Assembly (NCBI RefSeq): GCF_039503195.1
Contig: NZ_JBCJKP010000001.1
Span: forward strand, 8,556,001 to 8,620,000
From: Streptomyces mirabilis
GTDB lineage: Bacteria > Actinomycetota > Actinomycetes > Streptomycetales > Streptomycetaceae
Length of the DNA: 64,000 nt
Direction: 5' to 3'
The notes beneath the pieces are model-generated. The model did no database searches. It saw nothing but the letters and a program-made list of their open reading frames with translations, and was not told the origin of the DNA. Made by a program: the position numbers and the translations under genes. The stretch's first letter is position 1. Every line of letters begins with the position of its first letter. Below are positions 25,901 to 32,246 of this stretch, piece after piece.

Positions 25901-25960
25901 TCGTACGACGCCTCTCAAGACAAGACGCACACGATCGTCGTCCGGGAGATCCGGATCTGA
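19994..25960 (+). CDS. Giant SF1 (DNA2/NAM7-type) helicase with endonuclease-like and GreA/GreB-like domains
   Basis: About 1,988 residues from GTG 19,994; ATG 19,964 with AAGGCGGGT upstream is an equally good start. The reading frame remains open further 5', but that part overlaps the island motif. Residues ~10-140 look like a beta-sandwich. SF1 motor: Walker A GPPGTGKTHTIANLV (~625), a long coiled insertion (~700-1,270), motif II VIVDEASQSGLEAM (~1,300), KEHFRCMPEII (~1,390), and NVAASRAQDQVWVFHS near ~1,545. At ~1,600-1,690 is a Vsr/MTES-like nuclease pattern (SIDLVVEGG, VACDGDAF). A Pro/Ala linker leads to ~1,840-1,988, where YTVAELSTDEADIVSPSSPLG resembles the C-terminal domain of GreA/GreB cleavage factors that bind the RNA polymerase secondary channel. 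A nucleic-acid motor with nuclease activity, possibly linked to RNA polymerase, is inferred. Confidence 0.85.
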   Translation: MSQGKSGLSDGMRQVGSVYQYDDGLYVRVDDVVSYELVDPDDSYGYRQGDDVVRCTLHLSNGTGQPIDVDGISLLVRSGPYGKTGRQVQDYKTEVLDDELEGTLRKGRRISATWAYSIPAGTAAELDIEVRFPSGHDRESVTFTTALPPVHVVTPAAAGRATPTPLPDQAALFGEQQQSLFADAEPDSARDDHVAGGHDPRVPARAVLGGVPSQPTGPGRQALPTSAAELSADETDAARVRQIFRFLAEAEESKARPVRTLDGAAGTVWFEELPDEPGVEMMLDGVLATDDPAWLTVVRPEREDAPHPKTLLAPWVDETRIRDFKQTRAPHLRRRIEPEFPDWSQGIPLEKAYHELDEHPKREKIEKLYATWEQEWLAWAERRRAIDPLVKLYDRLHKMHEDAANLGEAYELVLGLGRLTWQTSSGQRVERHLVTHRATIQLDPSTGTLTAAPDPTGVGLELEEGMLEGAQHVPGPVREGIVQVLEDASDVTDPEHLEALHTALRSWVNAAHSAGSYLPTVERAKPRTLDVPQVGLTPALVLRERNRRSTMDALKAIARQIDGGTPPTELLGYIAGRDGALTAADLAAAEDDGTETDTGEMYFALPANEEQRTIAERLRANRLVVVQGPPGTGKTHTIANLVTDLLAQGKRVLITSHTPRALRVLRDKLPESIRDLCVSRTEDGAAAQRELEASVQKILSEYAGYDQKASQREIRTLQTRLAAARSAQQTMLRDLAVLREQETHGFEVEIGDYSGSLQEIAERLTAEAEKYEWLGQVPQEQPTLSADDVLGLLRTTRAFTPHHQALAAEVPGPSELPSPGDFEEAVSVARSAQEAHAAVRQDPLSEEYDTAVRGLAKAEQQRLSTALDAFTAARARAASLAAAAGEWAVALLKEVNAGQDWQARSRQAAVTETLAAVDASLSALGTAMVSGLEQYDPAVALGQATTLHDGLGQGQKLRGPLGIRSKLAKAAGPFVEAVRVDGRAPEDAETAAVVLARVQLELRLAQVESEWGSPTGAWQGHGPRLARLRQQAEVLEALLAVAAARTDVLTAAATSPVLTVATWHDQSVENAVRALLRAATTLRAAEQSRRVIADTEELLRAWSDRPGVSPAVTRALDAVRAQNPDGYREFSHEIAEVREAARLRAEQHAARNRVQEAFPSLAERITDTPDDGVWDARLPLLAESWAWSAWRDRMERLTDPEAERSLRKRLTEADDDARIMLARLAAARAWHRCLGLLTGDQSRALSAYQQAARRIKGKYQHRYRRDAQAALRKAQTAVPAWIMPLHQVAETVPMDRPGMFDVVIVDEASQSGLEAMLLSWLADRMVVVGDSKQVSPSNVGLKQDEYFHLRDRLLTSLEPDVRSLFGPESSFFDLTEALSAGRGTLMLKEHFRCMPEIISFSNELCYNGRLQPLRQYGADRLAPVRTVYVEDGEAFGSNARLANTAEAEALVDAIVRCCADPAYDGKTMGVISLRASKGHLAELENLLAERLDYEQREERRIRVGDAEDFQGDERHVMFISCVNSATTAAGTVPGGFNGKTYEQRLNVAASRAQDQVWVFHSARTEQFHENDLRRQWLDHLTRPAEEDSVAVNGEVLADVRHEAFDSLFQQQVYLELTARDYRVRPGYRVGRHSIDLVVEGGTRRLAVACDGDAFAEGEDASTAAARQRDLERVDWTFVRIRGSRFHLDREQALAPLWAELERLGIEPVREETEELTPPSQDAQTEASPVGDPPGDNRGSEIRAYEVAEGISPRADAQAAAVVSTRSEDSIFEPRDPRESAPAPAREAAPSAAAPVEGRARTSAPVRTSAPAAGPASRPVASMPPQRGQAPLRAAQSSLPVQEIPAAAFQRLVREMQELQAAVDAPDETPDGMDAANLVFLRKTQADQRDRRTKRLGFLRTFLDAVRVGRESDIPKVVIPGALLVLEFDGQVDGDTLYTVAELSTDEADIVSPSSPLGHALMWQPPGREISYDASQDKTHTIVVREIRI

Positions 25961-26008
25961 GGACCTGGGCCAAGGCTGGACGAGGACCCGGAGTATCTGC
26001 GTCTACCC

Positions 26009-26057
26009 ACAAGCCCCGCTGTCCGAACCGCATGGCGGTTCGGACAGCGGGGCTTGT
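26009..26057. terminator. Perfect two-way terminator hairpin
   Basis: A perfect 23-bp stem (26,009-26,031 with 26,035-26,057) with a 3-base loop lies exactly between the convergent giant helicase and the UvrD-type helicase. It is one of the most perfect inverted repeats in the window. Confidence 0.9.
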
Positions 26058-26062
26058 GCTTC

Positions 26063-28234
26063 TCAGCCGGCGACCGGGTCCAGCATGCGACTCCGCTCAC
26101 CGCTCCACGTGATGGCCAGCGCATCGCGAGCCCGGGTGCACGCCACGAACAGCAGACAGTGTTCGGCCAACAGATCCGACTGGTGCTGTACGGGATCCAC
26201 GTCGGCCGGCGTCATGTGCGGGGCGAAAGGCAGCACACTCGACGTCACGCCCACTACAGCCACGCAGCGGAACTCCAACCCCTTCATCGCGTGCATCGTG
26301 GCTACTCGTACGCCCGACACCCCCGGTCCCGGGTCGTCCTTGACCGCGACCGCCGGGATGCCCTCCCGCCGCAAGCGTGCGATGACCGCGTCGACCAGCG
26401 TGTTGAACCGTGCGCACACCGCCACCTCGGACGGCTTCACGCCGTCCTGTTCGATCCAGGTCCGGATCTGCTCGATCAGCGCCCGAAGCTCCTGGTCCTG
26501 GCTACCGTATCCGTGAGCTGCCGGGGTTCGGCCGTGCAGCTGGGAACGGTAGCCCCGGAGCGAATCCCGACCACCGTCATCGTCGTCGTCCTCACCGAGA
26601 CGTCCCACGGGCTGACCGTCGAGCAGGGACGCGGACCAACGCAGGATCTCTTCTGTGCTGCGATAGTTGAGGCGAAGCCGGGACGTGCGTCCTCGCACAT
26701 TGATCCCCAGCGAGCGCAGCGAGACGCGGGAGTCGTAGATCCGCTGATGGGGGTCGCCGACAAGGAACATGTCGTCCGATTGAGGGGCCACGCAGGCACG
26801 AAGGACCCGCCACTGGGCCGGGTGGAGGTCCTGGGCCTCATCCACGACGACGTGGCGGTAGCGAGGTCCGTCGTCGGCCAGGATTCTCGCGGCCTGGTCG
26901 CACAGCTGGGTATACGTCGCCGAGTCGCGGGAGGCGAGATCTGCGGTGAACCGTTCCATCACGCGCCACAGCCGGGCTCTTTGTACCCGTCCCACCTGAG
27001 TACCGCGCCCCCGTCGTACACAGCGCAGGTACTCCTCGGGCGTACGCAGGCCCTGGGCCAGGACGACGTTGCGGAACTCCTGGGATAGGAACTGCTCAGG
27101 CCAAGGGAGTTCCTCACGTGCGGTGGCACGTGTCCAGGCGCTCTTCTCCGCGGTGACCGAAAGAGGTTTCGGTGAACTACCCCGCGCCTCTCGGATGACC
27201 CGGGCGGCGAGGGAGTCCACCGTCGTGACGTCGACGCGTTCCAGAAGGTGGGCGTCCGCGTCGCCGAGCAGGAGCGCCAGGCTGTCCCGCAGAGCAGCCG
27301 CCATGGCGTTCGTGAAGGTGGTCAGCAGGATCCGGTCGCCCTCACGGCCGGTACGCAGGAGATGCCGAACGCGGTGCAGGGCGACGACCGTCTTGCCGGT
27401 GCCCGGGCCGCCGGTGACCTGAGCGGGTCCGTTGAAGCCTGGGTGATAGGCGTATCTGCGCTGAGCCGGGTGGAGGAAGATCCGCCAGCGGGTGAGGTCC
27501 TCGGTGAGGATGCGTTCCAGCTCCCCGGGGCCCGTCACTTCCACAATGCGGTTCGGCGTGTTGAGAATTGCTTCGGTGAGGGTGACCGTCGGCCGGTCCT
27601 CCGCCGTGCGCACGGTCTGTCCGCGCGGAGCGATCAGCTGCTCCCACACATCTTCGGGTGAGTACTTGGCGGCCAGGTACTCCAGGACTTCGTACTGATC
27701 GGCCGGCATCATGGGCGGTGCCATGACCGTCAGGTCGTCGGCCGTGACACAGACACGTGCCAGGCGCAGGACCTGGTCGTCGATGCCGAGGTCGCGCAGC
27801 ACGGTGTCGGAGTACTCCTCGAAGAGACGGGCAGGGGTGGCGACCGCCTTCGTCTCGAAGTAGGTCTCCATTTGCTCGAGGGCTTCGACGTTGCGCACCT
27901 CGAGGCCTCCGGTGGCGCCGTTGACCGAGTAGGCGCGCTTGCAGGCCCAGTTGATCGCCTCGTCGTGAGGGGCGACCCGAAGAAGTGTGAAGAGTTCGCT
28001 TCCGTCGTCGGGAGCGAGGAGAACACCCCGGTAGAACTTGGTGATGCGTATCGTGCGGATCCGGGGATCGCGTGCCCGCTCGAGCTTCTCCAGGTGCATG
28101 CCCTTGCTGGCGTGGAGCTGGGGGACGGTCATGCTCCGGAACATCTGGATGGCGTCGTTGACTTCCTTCTGGACGGGCCTCTGGAGCGAGATGAGGTCCG
28201 CGACGAAGTCGTCGGAGAGGGCGAGTCGGGGCAT
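26063..28234 (-). CDS. UvrD/Rep-type helicase with RelE-like N-terminal domain
   Basis: A 723-residue protein. Residues ~1-105 resemble RelE/ParE-type folds: DDFVADLISLQRPVQKEVNDAI, MHLEKLERARDPRIRTIRI, KFYRGVLLA and FTLLRVAPHDEAINWA. From ~250 it is an SF1A helicase: Walker A TGGPGTGKTVVAL, motif II VVVDEAQDLHPAQW (~475), the LRLNYRSTEEIL motif, VATMHAMKGLEFRCVAV (motif V) and FVACTRARDALAI (motif VI). An internal linker is Asp-rich (EDDDDDGG). Proteins with this layout recur in actinobacteria beside restriction or DISARM-like genes. Here the gene is divergent from drmA with motif copy 5 between them, which suggests joint control. Whether the N-terminal fold acts on ribosome-bound mRNA or only as a docking module cannot be told. 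Confidence 0.85.
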   Translation of the reverse strand: MPRLALSDDFVADLISLQRPVQKEVNDAIQMFRSMTVPQLHASKGMHLEKLERARDPRIRTIRITKFYRGVLLAPDDGSELFTLLRVAPHDEAINWACKRAYSVNGATGGLEVRNVEALEQMETYFETKAVATPARLFEEYSDTVLRDLGIDDQVLRLARVCVTADDLTVMAPPMMPADQYEVLEYLAAKYSPEDVWEQLIAPRGQTVRTAEDRPTVTLTEAILNTPNRIVEVTGPGELERILTEDLTRWRIFLHPAQRRYAYHPGFNGPAQVTGGPGTGKTVVALHRVRHLLRTGREGDRILLTTFTNAMAAALRDSLALLLGDADAHLLERVDVTTVDSLAARVIREARGSSPKPLSVTAEKSAWTRATAREELPWPEQFLSQEFRNVVLAQGLRTPEEYLRCVRRGRGTQVGRVQRARLWRVMERFTADLASRDSATYTQLCDQAARILADDGPRYRHVVVDEAQDLHPAQWRVLRACVAPQSDDMFLVGDPHQRIYDSRVSLRSLGINVRGRTSRLRLNYRSTEEILRWSASLLDGQPVGRLGEDDDDDGGRDSLRGYRSQLHGRTPAAHGYGSQDQELRALIEQIRTWIEQDGVKPSEVAVCARFNTLVDAVIARLRREGIPAVAVKDDPGPGVSGVRVATMHAMKGLEFRCVAVVGVTSSVLPFAPHMTPADVDPVQHQSDLLAEHCLLFVACTRARDALAITWSGERSRMLDPVAG

Positions 28235-28323
28235 GGGCGTCCTCGGGTCGCGAGTGGGCGGTGGTCGGAGCCCAGCCTAGAGACTTGTTCCGCCGGGAGC
28301 GACGGAGCGTCACATAATCATTG

Positions 28324-28341
28324 TGTGAACTGAGTCAACGG
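28324..28341 (+). promoter_or_regulatory. Island motif, copy 5
   Basis: TGTGAACTGAGTCAACGG lies between the divergent UvrD-type helicase (90 bp) and drmA (75 bp). It is close to palindromic about the central base. TATATT (28,344-28,349) just 3' of it is a -10 candidate toward drmA. Confidence 0.72.
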
Positions 28342-28415
28342 TCTATATTGCTGATGTTGTCGTACGATCGATCCACGCTCGTGACCCATCGGACCTGTCC
28401 GAAAGGACCCACCGA

Positions 28416-31400
28416 ATGCCGGCCCAGCCTGCCCAGGCCGCTGTCCCGCACCCGCTCGACGAAGTGCCTCAGACTTTTCGTGCCGGAGACTCGTACGCTG
28501 TGCGAGACGGACTTGTCACCTATGTCCGCCGTGATCTCCAAGGGCCTTGGGACGGAGAGATCGAGACCCTGACGAGTGCTTCCTCCGGGCCGCGCGACCG
28601 TTACCTCGTCGGCATGATCGGGCCGCAGCCCCAGGCCGTCACCGGAGAGGAGATCGCCGTCGCGGCCGCCCAGAGCGCTGACGGTGACTCGGGCGACGAA
28701 CAGGAGGGCGACGACGGGGGGCCCGGGGACCGGCTGACCCCGCAGGCGGCCGGCCATATCTGGGCATCCTCCATGGGGTTGTCCTTCACGGTTCCCGCTT
28801 CCGTCGGCACGCTCAGCGCCCATGTCCGTTGGGGCCGTTACACGCAGTCCGAAGAAGTCACTGATCGGGGGACGACCCGCAGGGTCTGGTCGCGCGAGCC
28901 GATCGAGCATCCCGTGGACATCGATGTGACCAGCATGGCGGGCCGGATCGTCGAACTGGAACGCGAAGCCGTTGTTCTCGACGTACAAGTACGGCAGCAT
29001 GTCGGACGCGCCGGCGCCGAAGAGCTGCGTGTCGTCGAACTGACCTTGGTGAACAGGCAGCAGGACAGTCGTGAGGCGCGCGATGCCCACTGGCTCTTCC
29101 AGACCGAGATCGACATCACTGCCTTTCCGGACGATCAGGCCGCGATCTTCCTTCCGGTGGACGACCCTCTCGATCTCGCGAACCGGGGTGATGCCCCCGA
29201 GGATTCCGAGGACCGGCGGCTCCGTCTCCTGTATCGGGACAGCCTCAGCCATGCAAAGGGCCGAAATGTCGCCGTGCACGCACATGTGCGTGACGGCGAG
29301 CGCAACGCGCATCGGCTCACCACCACCTGGCTCCCGGAATACGATGTCCGGGCCACCACCGCGCCGACTCTCGAAGAGCAGGATCTTCTTCGCGGGCTCG
29401 AGCTCGGTATGGACGAACTCGCCGCACTCGCAGTGCCGGCCCGCCGGAACGAACTCAGCGCCGCACTCGCACCGCTGGCCGACGGCTACGGCACATGGCT
29501 CGAACAGCAGCGTCGCGAGGCCCGCTCGCTCCCGGAGGACCTGCGTGAATCGGCAGGCGTCGCCATCGAGCAGGCGTTGGAGATCTGCGACCGCATAACG
29601 CTGGGGATCGACAGACTCGTTGCCGACGACGTCGCCCTGGACGCCTTCCGGTTCGCCAACCGTGCCATGGCACTCCAGCGGCGCAACACGGCCATCGCCG
29701 CCGTGCGCGCCGGTCGTGAAGACGACAACAGCTCCTATCAGGAGGCGTACGACGAGGTCTACGCCAAGGGCAAGGAGGCTGCCAGCTGGCGTCCGTTCCA
29801 GCTCGCCTTCGTCCTGCTGAATCTCGACTCCCTCACCCAGCCCGGACACGCCCACCGCGGGACCGGCCGTGAAGCCCTCGTCGACCTGCTGTTCTTTCCG
29901 ACCGGTGGTGGCAAGACCGAGGCTTACCTCGGCCTGGCCGCCTACACGTTCGCGCTGCGACGCCTGCAAGGCATTCTCGGCTGGGGAATCGACGCACGCA
30001 GCGGCGAGGCCGGCGTCGGGGTTCTGATGCGCTACACCCTGCGTCTCCTGACCGCCCAACAGTTCCAACGTGCCGCTGCGCTGGTGAGTGCCTGCGAGGT
30101 GCTGCGTCGCGAGGAGTTCGCACGGGACGTCCGCTGGGGCGCGACTCCGTTCCGTATCGGGCTCTGGGTCGGAACATCGGTCTCGCCCAACTGGTTCGAC
30201 GAGGCCAAGGAGCAGATCGCCGACGCGAGAGAGAGCGCGAGCGACAAACACGCCCGGGTTCTGCAAGTCCTCACGTGCCCCTGGTGCGGGAGCGGGCTGA
30301 CGGCCCGTTCCCACATGGAGTACGACGAGGGACGGCGTCGAGTGCTGCTCTACTGTCCGCGTGCCGAAGGCGAGGACCGCTGCCCCTTCTCGCGGCGCGA
30401 ATCGCCCGGTGAAGGCATCCCCGTCCTCACCGTCGACGAGGAGATCTACCGGCTCGCCCCCGCACTGCTGATCGCCACCGTGGACAAGTTCGCCCAGCTC
30501 CCGTGGAACGGTTACGCCGGGCTGCTGTTCGGCAGGGTCACCGAGCTCTGCCCACGGCATGGCTATCGCCACGACGACCTCGACGCCAAAACAGGCTGCG
30601 GAAGCCGTCACAACGCGAAGGGCGACCTCCCTGGCGTCACCGCACAGCCGGTCAACCGTCTGCGGCCCCCGGACCTGATCATCCAGGACGAGCTGCACCT
30701 GATCTCCGGCGCGCTCGGCACCATGGTCGGCCTCTTCGAGTCCGCCGTCGATCAGCTCTGCACCTGGAGCGTCACCGATGTCCGCGGTCATCACCGCGAG
30801 GTCGGTCCCAAGATCGTCGCATCCACGGCGACCACCAAACGGGCCGCGGATCAGGTGCTCGGCGTCTTCGGCCGCAAGGTCGCCGTCTTCCCACCGCAGG
30901 TCCTCGACGTCGGCGACACCTTCTTCTCCCGGCAGGTCGAACTGAGCCGTGAGAACCCCGGCCGACGCTACCTGGGCGTTTGCGCGCACGGAACCCGGCT
31001 CAAGGCGGCCGAGATCCGGGTCGCCGAGATCCTGCTCCTCGCCGGACAACAGCTCTTCGACGACTACGGCAAGCCGGCAGACCCTTATATGACTCTCGTC
31101 GGCTACTTCAACGCCACCCGCGAACTCGCGGGCATGCGCCGGTACATGGACGACGACATCACCACCCGAGTGCGCTCCAACGGCAGTCGCCGAGGCCAGG
31201 ACACACTGTCCGATCGCATCGTCAGCCGAGCGGGCATGCTCAGCATCCAGGAGCTGACCTCGCGCATCTCCTCGTCCGACATCGGCGCTGCCCTCAAACG
31301 CCTGGAAATCGGCTTCGATCCGGAGCGCGACACCTCGGACCGGCGACGCGCCTTCCTGCGCGAGTACGCGACCGCCATGAAGGAGAAACGAGAACCACGC

Positions 31401-32246
31401 GCCGCCATGACGCCGACCGCCAGGCAAGCAGTCGATGTCGTCCTGGCCACTTCCATGCTGCAGGTCGGTGTCGACGTCTCCCGGTTCGGCCTGATGCTCG
31501 TCGTCGGTCAGCCGAAGAACACCGCTGAATACATCCAGGCGTCCTCGCGCGTCGGCCGCGATGCCAAACGCCCAGGCCTCGTCGTGACCCTGTACAACTG
31601 GTCACGTCCCCGAGACCTCGCGCACTACGAGGACTTCGAGCACTACCACGCCACGTTCTACCGTCAGGTCGAGGCACTCTCCGTCACGCCGTTCACTCGC
31701 CGGGCCCTGGACCGGGGCGTGGCCGCCACCTATGTGGCCGCGCTGCGCCAGGCGTCGTTCGAAACGTCTCGCAACCTGGATGCTCACAGTGTCGACCTTG
31801 ACGGACCTATTGCCCAAGAGGTGGAACGTCGTCTGTTGGAACGCGCCGAACGCGTGGGGGGTGAGCGCCCTCGCCAGTACCTGAGTGAACGCCTGGACCG
31901 ACTCAAGGACGAATGGCGCCGCAAGCGCGATGAGAACAGCTCAGCCCTCGGCTACCGCAAGGAGAAGCGCAAGACGACGATCGTGAGCGGGCTGCTGAGG
32001 AGGGCGGACGGCACCCAGTGGACCGAGCTCACCGTCGGAATGTCGATGCGCGAGACGGAGAACGAGATCAACCTTCTCCTTCCTGGCGGCGGAGCCTTTC
32101 TCGAAGAATCCTCCGGTGGAGGACCGGACTGGAATTTCGGGGCGTCCGACACCGACTCCGATGGCGACCAGGACATGGCAGCCACCGTGGACAGCGACGA
32201 GTTCGGACCCGCCACTGCCGATGCGGCCAAGAAAGGACAGCGATGA
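28416..32246 (+). CDS. drmA: DISARM helicase DrmA
   Basis: A 1,276-residue protein starting at ATG 28,416 after AAAGGACCCACC. SF2 helicase motifs are clear: FFPTGGGKTEAYLGLA (Walker A, ~494), IIQDELHLISGALG (a DEAD-like DELH box, ~757), VASTATTKRA (motif III) and the C-terminal VVLATSMLQVGVDVSRFGLMLVVGQP plus QASSRVGRD (motifs V and VI, ~1,005-1,045). Cysteine pairs (CPWCG, then CPRAEGEDRCPFSRRE) suggest a zinc site in the insertion before the DELH box. Length, motif order and the neighbouring drmB and drmC identify DISARM, a restriction-related antiphage system in which DrmA and DrmB recognise and act on incoming DNA. Its stop overlaps the drmB start (ATGA), so the three genes form an operon controlled from the motif-5 region. 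Confidence 0.9.
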   Translation: MPAQPAQAAVPHPLDEVPQTFRAGDSYAVRDGLVTYVRRDLQGPWDGEIETLTSASSGPRDRYLVGMIGPQPQAVTGEEIAVAAAQSADGDSGDEQEGDDGGPGDRLTPQAAGHIWASSMGLSFTVPASVGTLSAHVRWGRYTQSEEVTDRGTTRRVWSREPIEHPVDIDVTSMAGRIVELEREAVVLDVQVRQHVGRAGAEELRVVELTLVNRQQDSREARDAHWLFQTEIDITAFPDDQAAIFLPVDDPLDLANRGDAPEDSEDRRLRLLYRDSLSHAKGRNVAVHAHVRDGERNAHRLTTTWLPEYDVRATTAPTLEEQDLLRGLELGMDELAALAVPARRNELSAALAPLADGYGTWLEQQRREARSLPEDLRESAGVAIEQALEICDRITLGIDRLVADDVALDAFRFANRAMALQRRNTAIAAVRAGREDDNSSYQEAYDEVYAKGKEAASWRPFQLAFVLLNLDSLTQPGHAHRGTGREALVDLLFFPTGGGKTEAYLGLAAYTFALRRLQGILGWGIDARSGEAGVGVLMRYTLRLLTAQQFQRAAALVSACEVLRREEFARDVRWGATPFRIGLWVGTSVSPNWFDEAKEQIADARESASDKHARVLQVLTCPWCGSGLTARSHMEYDEGRRRVLLYCPRAEGEDRCPFSRRESPGEGIPVLTVDEEIYRLAPALLIATVDKFAQLPWNGYAGLLFGRVTELCPRHGYRHDDLDAKTGCGSRHNAKGDLPGVTAQPVNRLRPPDLIIQDELHLISGALGTMVGLFESAVDQLCTWSVTDVRGHHREVGPKIVASTATTKRAADQVLGVFGRKVAVFPPQVLDVGDTFFSRQVELSRENPGRRYLGVCAHGTRLKAAEIRVAEILLLAGQQLFDDYGKPADPYMTLVGYFNATRELAGMRRYMDDDITTRVRSNGSRRGQDTLSDRIVSRAGMLSIQELTSRISSSDIGAALKRLEIGFDPERDTSDRRRAFLREYATAMKEKREPRAAMTPTARQAVDVVLATSMLQVGVDVSRFGLMLVVGQPKNTAEYIQASSRVGRDAKRPGLVVTLYNWSRPRDLAHYEDFEHYHATFYRQVEALSVTPFTRRALDRGVAATYVAALRQASFETSRNLDAHSVDLDGPIAQEVERRLLERAERVGGERPRQYLSERLDRLKDEWRRKRDENSSALGYRKEKRKTTIVSGLLRRADGTQWTELTVGMSMRETENEINLLLPGGGAFLEESSGGGPDWNFGASDTDSDGDQDMAATVDSDEFGPATADAAKKGQR

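Noticed and set aside
28335..31427. A 1,030-codon open frame on the minus strand
   Set aside because: It lies opposite drmA, whose helicase motifs are unambiguous; the antisense translation is low-complexity and typical of high-GC shadow frames.
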